DNA of 64,000 nt from Alitiscatomonas aceti (GCF_025567195.1 NZ_JAOQJF010000013.1:1-64000); one strand, 5' to 3'; shown: positions 53,548-63,477, counted from the stretch's first letter. The notes: generated from the letters alone by a model not told the origin. Numbers and translations: made by a program.

Positions 53548-53663
53548 TTTTTTTTTGAAGAATTTGTGAATCCTTGATTTTACTGGTCTCACAGGGATTT
53601 TTCACTTGCTTTTGCACTCGATTTTCTTGATTTGACCACATTTTTACGACAACGACTTATGGT

Positions 53664-54148
53664 TTATACCACAGCAGTCACAGTTTCTGGCAGGTTCATT
53701 TTAGACATCTCATTCTCCACATGAGACTTCTCTACAATATGATTATAGACATTCATTGTGATCTATGCATCTGAATGGCCCATGACATACTGCATAACTT
53801 TGGGGTTGACATTGTTCTCACCCAGCCTGGTACATCCCGTATGACGAAGGGTATGCGATGAAATAGGGGGCATCAGCTCTGTCTCTCGCTTCTCATCTTC
53901 TGCCAATTTACTTTCTTATTATAGGCATTGACGATATTTTTCAGAAAGCTGTTCACTCCCGCCGGCATGATCGGACGTTCATGCTTTGTATTGAAAATAA
54001 ATCCACTACGTCCACCAATCTCCACATTACTCTGTAAACCGGGCATCAGGTTCAGTTCTCTCTGCTTACGGAACACATCATATACCATCTGTGTCATAGG
54101 AATATCTCTGATGCCTGCATCCGTTTTAGTTCCTAAGTCATGGAAGCA
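53664..54148 (-). pseudogene. Tn916-type integrase, degraded C-terminal half
   Basis: The catalytic domain of a tyrosine recombinase: LGTKTDAGIRDIPMTQMVYD, then in a second frame HTLRHTGCTRLGENN and VMQYVMGHSDA, an in-frame TAG, then ITMNVYNH with the catalytic Tyr and an end at 53664. A one-base frameshift near 53.9 kb and the internal stop make it inactive. Its N-terminal half is replaced by a piece of an IS256-type transposase. Confidence 0.85.
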
Positions 54149-54335
54149 ATAGCCTAAGTGTTCATCTATTTCAGCTTCCATCATTTCCTTGATGGTGCCG
54201 CCAAGCAGATCTTTAAGGGCATCTTGAATGTCCTGGGCAGACTCGATGTCATACTCCTGCAGGAGCATCTGAATGATATTTTCTTTTTCCTTCAGTCATT
54301 TGTACTTTGTGTACGGTTTTCTTTTCTCTTGCCAT
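54149..54335 (-). pseudogene. IS256-family transposase, N-terminal fragment
   Basis: An ATG at 54335 with AGGAGG starts MAREKKTVHKVQMTEGK. One extra A then shifts the frame to the family sequence MLLQEYDIESAQDIQDALKD, LLGGTIKEMM and EIDEHLGY. At 54149 it passes into integrase sequence. The stretch 54336-54467 upstream is AT-rich and may hold the element's terminal repeat near 54390-54420; no gene is seen there. Confidence 0.8.
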
Positions 54336-54467
54336 GATAAAAGGCCTCCTATGATTTATTATCTTATCATAGAAGACCTTTTAAATCTTTATTTACATAA
54401 AACTTTCATAGACTCTTCAACGATGGGGGGATTTTTCTGCCTTTTTCAGATAATTCTCTTCAGTTAT

Positions 54468-55547
54468 TTATCCATCTATCCACATTTCTCCAATATCCTC
54501 AGAAGGAATCTTTTTTGTTTTATATACAAAAGCTACACTATACTTCGCTCTGGTAACGGCCACATAAAACTTTGAAAGACTTTCAGCTTTCATATCCTTC
54601 GATTTCCCTGACAGCCAATTTAACATTGGCTGTGTTGGATATATCAAAACTCTGTCGAAAGTAAGTCCCTTTGATGATCCAAAAGTCGTTACTTCAAATT
54701 TTGTATTTACCTTAGTTTTTTTGTCATATCTAAGCTGTATCGGATTATATGTTTCCATATAGCTATCAATATTTTTTTCGTTAATCCAAAATATTCCATC
54801 ATGTCCCGTTTTTTCATTCATAGCAGAATCACATGGCTTCATATCAGGATACATATGATTTGCAAGATTACATATGATCTGATTATTTCGATGAGATGTA
54901 GATAATGTTGTGGTATCAATATTCATTCCGGTAATATTATCCTGCACAAAATCCACTATTTTCCCACCTGCATACTTTTTATGTTTTGCTTCGTAATGAG
55001 TTCGATATGTCGTCTGACGGGGATCTCCTACTAAAGTCATATTGCAGCCAACCTCGTATAGCTTTTTTATAACTTCTAAATCATATCCGGCAAAATCTTG
55101 TATTTCATCTACAAAAACATAAGAAAAAATTTTTCGTATTCTGCGAAATACACAGCCATTCGATAATCCATCCAAAACACATGGCAGTTTTGAAATCATA
55201 TTTGAATATACATTACCGGAAGCCGTGACATATTTTTTCTCATTTGTATCCTTTAGTCTCAATAAATTTTTATCTGCCTTATTCACTAATAACACACCGG
55301 ATACCCTGTTATTTATAAGATAGCTTTGGTAAGGTCGTATACCATGCTTGATTAGCAGCGAAAACCACGGCATAATAGTTACATTGGATGGAATACAACC
55401 ATTTATTTCGTAAAATTTGTCTCTAATGCTTTGTTCATTAGCATCGGTATAAGTTGTTATCAAAACATTTTCAGAAATCTCCAATGCCTTCTTTACAAGA
55501 AATGTTGTTTTTCCTGCCCCTGCCGCCGCAATAATTAGACTACTCAT
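54468..55547 (-). CDS. Compact UvrD/REP-type helicase, GajB-like
   Basis: A 359-residue superfamily 1 ATPase. The Walker A AAAGAGKTT is at residues 7-15. Walker B follows as YVFVDEIQDFAGYD, motif III-like as LVGDPRQTTY, and the C-terminal motifs as VTTFGSSKGLTFDRVLIYP and FYVAVTRAKYSVAF. It overlaps the OLD-type nuclease gene by 8 bases. This gene order and pairing match Gabija, in which GajB (about 490 residues) accompanies GajA, but this protein is clearly shorter. It is the last gene of the defence operon. Confidence 0.82.
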   Translation of the reverse strand: MSSLIIAAAGAGKTTFLVKKALEISENVLITTYTDANEQSIRDKFYEINGCIPSNVTIMPWFSLLIKHGIRPYQSYLINNRVSGVLLVNKADKNLLRLKDTNEKKYVTASGNVYSNMISKLPCVLDGLSNGCVFRRIRKIFSYVFVDEIQDFAGYDLEVIKKLYEVGCNMTLVGDPRQTTYRTHYEAKHKKYAGGKIVDFVQDNITGMNIDTTTLSTSHRNNQIICNLANHMYPDMKPCDSAMNEKTGHDGIFWINEKNIDSYMETYNPIQLRYDKKTKVNTKFEVTTFGSSKGLTFDRVLIYPTQPMLNWLSGKSKDMKAESLSKFYVAVTRAKYSVAFVYKTKKIPSEDIGEMWIDG

Positions 55548-57180
55548 TTTTTATTGCCCTCATTATATACTCAGGATATTTAATTTTCGTAGCCGATTCA
55601 AAAATTGCTATGGCACAATCCGTCTTATGAGCGTGCATATATTTGTGCATCTCATCATCCGTATCGTAGTTAGTTCCAAATATATTATTCATTGCTTCTC
55701 GCCCATTTTCTTTCAATATTTTCGGCTCTAAGGTATTATAATTAAAATCCTTATCTGACAGTTTCAAGTCACCTGTATCCACTACCTCATCAACGCATAT
55801 ATGGATACATGGTATTTCTTCGTATTCTCTGTACTTTTTCTTAACAGCTTCAATATTTCCATCGTTGTCCGTAACAACAACCGTTTCTTTGTTTAATATC
55901 TGTGCAATTTCAAGATACCGCTTAAATGTCACCCCACCTACGGTCATTACATCTATTCCGTCTTGGATAGGAAGCCGCCCCTCATGAGTGTCCATATATG
56001 CCCGCTGAACAACCAGCTCATCTGAATCGCCCTCTACTAAGATTGATTTTTTACAAAGAATCAGTCGCAGTGTATCATAACCTGCCACTTTTTTGAAAAA
56101 TTCAAAAGTTTCTTTTTTGAGCGATTGCATCGAGCAACAATTATCGTCTGAAAGTAAAATTAAATTTTCCAGTCCGAGTTTATTAGCGACAAAGCTACTA
56201 TGCGTTGATGCTATAATCTGTCTACCAGATGCAGCCTTTTCTATAACTCCCATCAATTCGCTTAATCGAGAAAAAGACAAATGACTTTCAGGTTCTTCAA
56301 TCAAAATAATACTTGCTTTTTCTGCCTGTTTATGACTTAAAGCTAATTGTGTTTTTATAATACATTGTGCACCTTTTCCAGCATGAGCAAATGGGATTCC
56401 ATCCACCTGCGTAACCAAACTTGACTCCCAGGAATTTTGAACTCCCTGATCAGCACTCAATGATAATTTCCCATTCATAACCGTAGACGCTGCACTAATT
56501 TTCTCATTGATTGACTGAATTGCTTCATTTTGTGCAAACTCATCTATCATATTTCTATGGGCTTGTGTTATTGCTGTTATGTCCTCTGGTTCAAGGAAAT
56601 CCTTTACTACTCTGGAAATATATACATCAGACCCATTTTGGTATCTGTAATTTGACGAATCAATCATTACAGATTTTATTGGTATAAATCTGGGCATTTT
56701 CTCATCTCGGCTAAAAGAGAACCATTTAGCTTCATAAAATTCAATAGGCAAACTTGTAAGTTTTTCTGCTTTCAACAAACTTTCATATTCTGAATTAAAT
56801 TTATCGGAAAAACTAATCGTGAATCTGATTCCCTCTATACCATCACTTTTTTCAGAATTACCATTTCCCTCATATTCAGGCAATGTTCCACTTTTGAAAT
56901 ATAACTCAATCATTATTTCTGGGGGTGCAATCGGATGTCCATTTTCCACTGATGTCAGGTATTCCTCAACTGCTTCTCTATTAAATAAATATGTTGACAG
57001 CTGATTTCTAATATTTCGCCCAGCATACATACCAGTTAAAGCCACATGAATGGCTTCAAGAATAGTAGATTTTCCAGATTCGTTATCCCCAACCAGAAGA
57101 TTGATATTTTCATTAAATTTTATTTCAAACGGATTTTTAAACTTCTTAAAATTTTGAATGATTACCTTCTCAATAGCCAT
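55540..57180 (-). CDS. OLD-type ATPase/TOPRIM endonuclease, GajA-like
   Basis: 546 residues. An ABC-type ATPase domain begins with VIIQNFKKFKNPFEIKF and P-loop GDNESGKST (31-39). The signature region lies near AHAGKGAQCIIKTQLALS, Walker B is IILIEEPESHLS and the H-loop is ASTHSSFVANKLG. The C-terminal TOPRIM domain has the catalytic Glu in ILVEGDSDE (near 382) and acidic VVTDNDGN (near 437). This is the OLD/GajA architecture and close to the GajA length of about 580. It starts 22 bases after brxL, so the pair appears appended to the BREX operon. Confidence 0.85.
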   Translation of the reverse strand: MAIEKVIIQNFKKFKNPFEIKFNENINLLVGDNESGKSTILEAIHVALTGMYAGRNIRNQLSTYLFNREAVEEYLTSVENGHPIAPPEIMIELYFKSGTLPEYEGNGNSEKSDGIEGIRFTISFSDKFNSEYESLLKAEKLTSLPIEFYEAKWFSFSRDEKMPRFIPIKSVMIDSSNYRYQNGSDVYISRVVKDFLEPEDITAITQAHRNMIDEFAQNEAIQSINEKISAASTVMNGKLSLSADQGVQNSWESSLVTQVDGIPFAHAGKGAQCIIKTQLALSHKQAEKASIILIEEPESHLSFSRLSELMGVIEKAASGRQIIASTHSSFVANKLGLENLILLSDDNCCSMQSLKKETFEFFKKVAGYDTLRLILCKKSILVEGDSDELVVQRAYMDTHEGRLPIQDGIDVMTVGGVTFKRYLEIAQILNKETVVVTDNDGNIEAVKKKYREYEEIPCIHICVDEVVDTGDLKLSDKDFNYNTLEPKILKENGREAMNNIFGTNYDTDDEMHKYMHAHKTDCAIAIFESATKIKYPEYIMRAIKNE

Positions 57181-57202
57181 TCATAGCCTCCTATCTTCGA
57201 TT

Positions 57203-59341
57203 TTACTCTACCCCCAACGCCTTAAACACCGCATCTTCCGCACTCTGATACGGAATCAGCTGAAATGCACTCATCAGATCAGCCGGAACACTTGCGAAAT
57301 CAACAAACGAGGTACTCGGAATCAGCACCTTCCTTGCACCGCTGTCCAGGCATACCTGAAGCGTGTTTGCAAGTTCATCCACCTTTATCATTGTGCCGCT
57401 GATTGTTATATCTCCCAACACTGCCAAGTTGCTGACAACAGGCTTTCCAATGGCAATCGAACAAAGTGCAATCAATGTTGGAAGTGCCAGTTTATCTGTC
57501 ATGCCGATACCCTGCAAATCCTGATAATTGATGATGTAGTCTTTGGTCGATGTGCTGATAGAGCCACTGATCCGATTGCCGTTGGCTTTCAGATAATTAA
57601 ATGCCGTGTTCACCGCTTCCTTGCATTTAGAATCACTGCCTAAGCCAGTCCGTTCAATTTTGCCATTGCCTGGAAGCATCTGGCTTTCCAAACGAAATAC
57701 ACCAATCATGCCGCTTTTTCCTCTGGATACGGTATAAATCTGCCCCGGGTTACACATTCCATCCGGTATCAGCTTACCACCACCCTGTTCTGGTACGGAA
57801 ACATAATGTTCTGACATATCTTCTAGGTCTATATAGGAGAAGTTCACATCATAAAACTCCATGCCACCCAGCTTCTTCAATTGCTCCTTGACACGGCGAC
57901 GCATTTCCAATGCAATCTGAATAATTTCTTCCAGTTCTTCTTTGGTAAACTCACCATTTGGGTACATCAACTTCAGATAACCGTCTATCATACGACGAAC
58001 CGCAATTGTATCACGCTGATTCAGATTTCTCCCCAAGCGGAAGTAGTGATCAAGTGCATCTCCATACTGCTCCTTGCGAAGCTCTCGGATGAACTCTGCC
58101 AAATAGTCACTGATAAAACCGTAATCATCGGTAAAATGCTCCGGTCTGAACTTCGGTATCTCCCATCCTGGAAGATAACAATGCATACGATCAAGAAATG
58201 CTGTATCTGTTCCCATTTCCTGCGGGAAAGGTGCAAACAGACTGGACGCTTTCAACAGCACGTCCACACTCTGATTGATATTTCCCACAAATACCATGGA
58301 CGCAGTAGCAGCTTTTTCTTCTTTGCCACGGGCAAAAGAGCCGGATGCCATATAATCCTTCATAATCTGAATGCCATCTTTATCTTTAAACTTGATACCT
58401 GCCACTTCATCAAAGGCTACACAATCCCATAAGCCGACCAGTCCGACCGTTTTGCGTCCCATATTGTAAAACAGGTTTGCAACCGTCGTCTGTCCACCGG
58501 AAATCAAAATACTGTTCGGTGAAATCTCTTTGTAAAGATGAGATTTACCGGTACTTCTCGGTCCTAGCTCACAAAGATTAAAGTTATTTTCAACTAATGG
58601 AATCATGCGGGTCAGGAGCAGCCATTTCTCACGATATGTGAATTCATCTGGCTCCATGCCGATAGAACGAAGAAGAATATCCAGCCATTCATCTTTCGTA
58701 AAAGCTTTTCGTCTCTGCTTCAGTTCATCAATATCAATGTGCGGCATCTGGATCGGTGTCAGCTTACGGATACTGATTGGTGAAATATCTTTCTGCTTTT
58801 TCTGTTTGGAACGAAGCGGATTTCCATCAATGTCCTCAATACCAAAATTATTGTCGCCTTCAACCTCATAATCCAGCTGAACAATACACCAGATACCGCC
58901 GCAGAGCAGGCGATCAAATTTTTCCGGATATTCATCGGCAATCGGTACATTACCAATGCCCAAATTAGAAAACTCTGCAAAAAAGCAATCCTTTTTCATA
59001 TCCAGTCGAACAGTCACCATATCAATGATTGTGTGACTGCCTTTTTTACGCAGCTGAGACAGAATTTTCTGTGATTCATCCGGGCGTACAAAGTTGTCAG
59101 CAAGAATACGCTTCACATTCTGTACGCCTTTCTCTATAACCGTCTCATCATCTGAACTGCAATACTGTCCCAACAAAAACTCAAGAACATACACTGGGAC
59201 ATTCGCCCCTTCTTTAATTTTCTTTGTCAGGTCTTTCCGAACAATCTTACCGTCAAAGTTCTGACGGAGCTTGTTCTTTATTTCTTCACGGGTACTTTCA
59301 CCCTCTGCAAATTGCTCCATCTTTCTCTCCTCCTGCGGCAT
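57203..59341 (-). CDS. brxL: BREX protein BrxL (AAA+ with Lon-like C-terminus)
   Basis: 712 residues, the last core gene of type I BREX. The central AAA+ domain has Walker A GPRSTGKSH near residue 264, followed by GGQTTVANLFYNMGRKTVGL and Walker B-like LWDCVAFDEVAG. The C-terminal Lon-like domain keeps the fold sequence IGKPVVSNLAVLGDITISGT and GARKVLIPS. By eye, the catalytic Ser (GPSAG in Lon) and Lys positions are not conserved, so peptidase activity is doubtful. The start shares one base with the pglZ stop. Confidence 0.93.
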   Translation of the reverse strand: MPQEERKMEQFAEGESTREEIKNKLRQNFDGKIVRKDLTKKIKEGANVPVYVLEFLLGQYCSSDDETVIEKGVQNVKRILADNFVRPDESQKILSQLRKKGSHTIIDMVTVRLDMKKDCFFAEFSNLGIGNVPIADEYPEKFDRLLCGGIWCIVQLDYEVEGDNNFGIEDIDGNPLRSKQKKQKDISPISIRKLTPIQMPHIDIDELKQRRKAFTKDEWLDILLRSIGMEPDEFTYREKWLLLTRMIPLVENNFNLCELGPRSTGKSHLYKEISPNSILISGGQTTVANLFYNMGRKTVGLVGLWDCVAFDEVAGIKFKDKDGIQIMKDYMASGSFARGKEEKAATASMVFVGNINQSVDVLLKASSLFAPFPQEMGTDTAFLDRMHCYLPGWEIPKFRPEHFTDDYGFISDYLAEFIRELRKEQYGDALDHYFRLGRNLNQRDTIAVRRMIDGYLKLMYPNGEFTKEELEEIIQIALEMRRRVKEQLKKLGGMEFYDVNFSYIDLEDMSEHYVSVPEQGGGKLIPDGMCNPGQIYTVSRGKSGMIGVFRLESQMLPGNGKIERTGLGSDSKCKEAVNTAFNYLKANGNRISGSISTSTKDYIINYQDLQGIGMTDKLALPTLIALCSIAIGKPVVSNLAVLGDITISGTMIKVDELANTLQVCLDSGARKVLIPSTSFVDFASVPADLMSAFQLIPYQSAEDAVFKALGVE

Positions 59342-61983
59342 TAATTAAAAAAATCAAACTCGTCCACCGCAAAGGCGATGTCAATCTGGAATGGCTCCCG
59401 CTGTAGCAGCTGTAATCCCTGTACATCTGCAATTACCAAATAATAAGTAGCTGTATTGCTGTATTTCAGAGATTTCAAATTAAACTGACAACGGAAAGTT
59501 CTTTCTGCACCGTTATCGCTGGTCTTATCTGCAATAATCTTCTGAATATCACTAATCTGTTTGCCGTCCTCATCTGTAAAATAAACTTGATAGGTTGCTG
59601 CTTCACGATTTGTACTGACCGCATCTTTTTGATAGAAGTTCAACGAAAAAATCATATTGCTGATCTTACGGTTTGCGGACAGTAAATTAACCGTTACCGG
59701 CTTAGTATCATATTTCTGCTTATTTCGCTTATATTCCATAGAATCGTTGCGGAGATAATGATACTCAATCACTGGAACAACCATTTCCTGCAAACTGATA
59801 CCACCATGCACAAAATTCATACCGCCACCATTCATTTTGATACGAATACTTTCTCTCGGTGCAAATCCATCGAATTCCGTATTTCCGCCTAAGAATTTTA
59901 CAGGCATCAAGTAATCTGGTTGCACACCCTTCTGCATAATTGCATATCTTCTGCCATACTCCACACATCGCCTGATACTTTCTTTTTTTGTAATGTCAGT
60001 GTTTGTTACATCCACATCAAAAAATCCTCTTTTATCTACTTTGTCCTCTTCCTTCAAAGGACTGTATGTATAAAGAAATCCATGATCTGCCGTAATTAGA
60101 ATATTCGTTCCACCAAATTCATTTACAATGATACGCACGAGGTTCTTCAATTCTGAAATCGCCTTGTCACACGCAGCAAAAACAGCAGTATCCGAAGTGT
60201 GGCTGGCTTCATCTATGGTATCGTGGTAAATATAGACCACATCCATACCTTTTACCAAAGCACTTCTTTCCGCTCGTTTCATAGCAATGATATCATTATA
60301 CTTTAAAGCCACGCTTGCCGAATCTTCTGTTTTCAGAACCTTATCCCTATAAGTACTTGCCGTAGACTGTCCATCTGCCAAAACCGTCAAAATATCGTTC
60401 CGAACCTCTACTGTCAGTTCTTTGTGCGGCAACAAAGCTGCCATACCAAACTTTGTAGTAGAAGGGAAGATGCTCTGCATACTGCTGATAGAAACCTTAC
60501 TTTGCGTTTCTCGCTGAAGCTGATCTGCCATCGTAGCTGCCACTTCATAACGCATGGCATCTGAGATAATTACAAATACTTTCGTATCCGAAGTCTGAAT
60601 GCGAGAACGGTAAAAATCCTCCTGTTGCGGTACTTCCAGAACTTTACCGTAAGTTGCCAGTTCATCCGCACATACATCCGACCAGTTGTTGCCCAACTCA
60701 CCTAAGAACCAGTGCGTATAAAGTCCTTCCACCTTATCGACAACATGCTTGAACAAATCATCCAGCAGAATATTGGAAGTCTCCAAACTCTTTTGAAAAC
60801 TAAGATGGAACAAACGGTAATACGTGTCCATCTGATAGTAACTCTCAGTATATTCTTTCCAGATACTTTTCGCCTCTGCGGTATGGAATCCGGCAGAATG
60901 TTTCTTAAAGAAACTTTGCATATTCGCCACTTGTAAGATACCGTCATAAAAATTTTCAAATGGCTCATACCATACACAGGTTCTACGTTTTTCAACGGTA
61001 TTCGTAATGGTATCCACATCAATGATATGGTCACTGATCTCTGTCATTAGCTTTGTCAGAATTACTTCATTAATACACGGAAAGCACTCTGTTCCTACCA
61101 AATCCTCTACTGCCAGCTTTTCAAAGCGCTGATGCAGACGGGCTTCATCCTCAACATAACGTGCCACATCATATAATTGCGGAATGTTATCACTATGAAG
61201 CCATTCAGAAATAAAATCATAGCAATATGCCTGATGTGGCATGGAAATAAAACCGTCCAATCCGGCAAGATATTCCTGCCGCATGGTACGGGTCGCTGCA
61301 GTTAAAAGCAGATGAATTGCCAACCGCCCAAGGTCTGGTTTTTCCTCCACAAATCCGCATCCCTGACGAACCATCGCCCAAAAAGCTGCGTCTGCATGAT
61401 ATTTTACAAAATCCTGATAAACCGTATTATTATTCAAATCCAGTCCCGCCTGGAACACACTACGGAGAATCATATTAGGCTGTGCATCTTTCAATCCACA
61501 GATTGCCGCCATGACAGCCATGTGTAACTGTGCCGGTGTTTCCGGAACTTTATTCTGTGTACTAACTTTCAAACGACGGTCTTTCGCATTGAAGTAAGCA
61601 CGATAATTTTTAACCTGTTTCCTCATTGCCGGATTTGATATAAGTCCCATCTCATCCATCCAGATAGAAATCAGATCTGCCCGAAACTCTTCACTGTAAA
61701 GCTCTACATCCAGAAGCCAGTTATCATCCGGGCGATTATAGACACACGGACTGTAAACCAGATAATTTGTGGTCAAATCATCTACTGAAAGCAGTTTTTT
61801 TACAGAAAACGCATTATTTCCTGTCAGCGCAATCACCTTTGCATTTTCCAAAACCACTTCATCCAGTTTATCCTCAAATTCCTTATCTTCATCATACCAG
61901 AAAATGATACGACGCTGATAAAACTCAGGCAGAGGTGCAGCAAATCTGCGATTTAAATCTTGTATTATTTTATCTGTATCCAT
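59341..61983 (-). CDS. pglZ: BREX alkaline-phosphatase-type protein PglZ
   Basis: 880 residues, the length of PglZ in type I BREX. After an N-terminal region with RRIIFWYDEDKEFEDKLDEV, the metal-dependent phosphatase-fold core has FVIISDAMRYEVAATMADQL near residue 473 and ILITADHGFLYTYSP near 632. A beta-rich C-terminal part follows. PglZ is the signature gene of BREX systems, which methylate host DNA and block phage replication. It begins 9 bases after the AlbA_2 protein gene. Confidence 0.95.
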   Translation of the reverse strand: MDTDKIIQDLNRRFAAPLPEFYQRRIIFWYDEDKEFEDKLDEVVLENAKVIALTGNNAFSVKKLLSVDDLTTNYLVYSPCVYNRPDDNWLLDVELYSEEFRADLISIWMDEMGLISNPAMRKQVKNYRAYFNAKDRRLKVSTQNKVPETPAQLHMAVMAAICGLKDAQPNMILRSVFQAGLDLNNNTVYQDFVKYHADAAFWAMVRQGCGFVEEKPDLGRLAIHLLLTAATRTMRQEYLAGLDGFISMPHQAYCYDFISEWLHSDNIPQLYDVARYVEDEARLHQRFEKLAVEDLVGTECFPCINEVILTKLMTEISDHIIDVDTITNTVEKRRTCVWYEPFENFYDGILQVANMQSFFKKHSAGFHTAEAKSIWKEYTESYYQMDTYYRLFHLSFQKSLETSNILLDDLFKHVVDKVEGLYTHWFLGELGNNWSDVCADELATYGKVLEVPQQEDFYRSRIQTSDTKVFVIISDAMRYEVAATMADQLQRETQSKVSISSMQSIFPSTTKFGMAALLPHKELTVEVRNDILTVLADGQSTASTYRDKVLKTEDSASVALKYNDIIAMKRAERSALVKGMDVVYIYHDTIDEASHTSDTAVFAACDKAISELKNLVRIIVNEFGGTNILITADHGFLYTYSPLKEEDKVDKRGFFDVDVTNTDITKKESIRRCVEYGRRYAIMQKGVQPDYLMPVKFLGGNTEFDGFAPRESIRIKMNGGGMNFVHGGISLQEMVVPVIEYHYLRNDSMEYKRNKQKYDTKPVTVNLLSANRKISNMIFSLNFYQKDAVSTNREAATYQVYFTDEDGKQISDIQKIIADKTSDNGAERTFRCQFNLKSLKYSNTATYYLVIADVQGLQLLQREPFQIDIAFAVDEFDFFN

Positions 61984-61992
61984 GCTGTCCTC

Positions 61993-63477
61993 CTACCTTA
62001 TAATTTTCCAATTTGCTTTTCGTTTTGTTCCGCCCTGTACCAATCTACCTTTTTCCTGTAAAGAAGCGAACATTCGAGAAATCGTTCTTTTCGATATACC
62101 CATTTTTTCTGCATAATAGGCCTGTGTTGCAGACGGATTCTTCTCTATAATCTGCAACAATTTTTCTATCTGCGTCTGTTCCTTATTAAGCGGCACTTCA
62201 GCGCTATTAGTGCCATCATCGACGCCACATTTAACGCCATTAGCGCCATTTTTAGTGCCATTTTTAGTGCCATTGGCGTTAATTATGGCGTTATTGGTAT
62301 CAACCTGACCTCGATAAATATTGATACGTAAATCCACTTCGCCACCAATAAACTCCGGCTCCCGCAATCCGGCAGCTTTTACTTTATCAATAATTCTCGG
62401 AATGCCGCTTCCCCAATGCTCAATCAGGTTCATATAGGCAAACGCATGGGCAAGGGCTTCATTTCTGATTTTGGAATAACCTTCTTTCATACGCTCCATC
62501 GTTTGTCCCATTGGCAGCTTTCCGGGAGAAGTGATTTCCAAACGATTGTCATATACCGCAACCTGTATTGTACCATGATCCAGATAACTACGATGCACCA
62601 TGGCATTGATAATCAACTCACGAATGGCATCCGGTGGAATCTCATAAATATCCTGCCGATAAATTCCCACAATGGTAGCACCCAGATGAATATTTCTCAG
62701 AACAAACTGAAATGCTTCATCTATCTGCTCCCAAAGCGGACCGGTATATTCTCTACGATCAACAAATACCGCTTTCGTTGTACCTTTGAACACACCACAT
62801 TGCGTTGCAACATGAAGTCCTCCGTTGCCAGTCAAAATAGCAAACGCATTAGACGGATAATCTTTTCCATCACGCTCAATCAAAATGCCCCAGGAGCGCA
62901 ACTGCTGTCTGCCTACATCTTTAATTGCTGCTTTCTGTTCCTCTGTACGGGCATTTTTAACAGCCTGTTCCTTCATGGCTTTACAAAGGACATCAATATC
63001 TTTATCTGTAACATTTAACCCAGTACATAAAGCCTGATCGTAGTAACGATTACTGCCCTCAAACAACAATTCTTTTATCATATACTCGTCGGCAAGGCGG
63101 GTAGTTCCGGCAACACGGACATATACACCGCCATCTCTGCCAAGGGCTTTGATATAATACGGTCGCTGTCTGCCCTCAGAAACCTCTACCACAATAACAG
63201 TTTTACCATCAACCGTCTGTAAAGTAATATCCGGGATGATTGCCGGTTCACAACTGTCTGATACAGCATTGGCAATGGCATCCATTTTCTTGAATACATC
63301 TTCCTTGTCAAAGCCAACAACCTCTCTGGTTTTATCGGCAATTCCGAAAATGATTTTTCCTCCGGTTCCATTCGCAAAGGCAACCACAGACTTCATATAT
63401 TTGATGCTTTTCTCCGGCAGGGTCTCTTTAAACTCCACATTCTTCGATTCTCCTGCAAGAATTTCTTCTATGGTCAT
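61993..63477 (-). CDS. AlbA_2/GHKL-like ATP-binding protein with C-terminal winged HTH
   Basis: 494 residues. Residues 1-130 form an AlbA_2 (Schlafen-like) nucleic-acid-binding domain: ESKNVEFKETLPEKSIKYMK, SVVAFANGTGGKIIFGIAD. Residues about 270-380 form the ATP-binding region found in this family (RELIINAMVHRSYLDHGTIQ, EHWGSGIPRIIDKV). A low-complexity Asn/Gly/Thr/Lys linker follows (GTKNGTKNGANGV), then a winged HTH (ATQAYYAEKMGISKRTISRM). Such proteins often sit inside BREX and restriction operons and may regulate them. It is separated from the HEPN gene by 149 bases. Confidence 0.85.
   Translation of the reverse strand: MTIEEILAGESKNVEFKETLPEKSIKYMKSVVAFANGTGGKIIFGIADKTREVVGFDKEDVFKKMDAIANAVSDSCEPAIIPDITLQTVDGKTVIVVEVSEGRQRPYYIKALGRDGGVYVRVAGTTRLADEYMIKELLFEGSNRYYDQALCTGLNVTDKDIDVLCKAMKEQAVKNARTEEQKAAIKDVGRQQLRSWGILIERDGKDYPSNAFAILTGNGGLHVATQCGVFKGTTKAVFVDRREYTGPLWEQIDEAFQFVLRNIHLGATIVGIYRQDIYEIPPDAIRELIINAMVHRSYLDHGTIQVAVYDNRLEITSPGKLPMGQTMERMKEGYSKIRNEALAHAFAYMNLIEHWGSGIPRIIDKVKAAGLREPEFIGGEVDLRINIYRGQVDTNNAIINANGTKNGTKNGANGVKCGVDDGTNSAEVPLNKEQTQIEKLLQIIEKNPSATQAYYAEKMGISKRTISRMFASLQEKGRLVQGGTKRKANWKIIR
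62230..62275. repeat. Short tandem repeats coding the linker of the AlbA_2 protein
   Basis: Near-identical 12-bp units of the form AGTGCCATTTTT occur head to tail, coding GTKNGTKNGANG on the minus strand. Unit gain or loss would keep the reading frame and change linker length. Confidence 0.7.
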
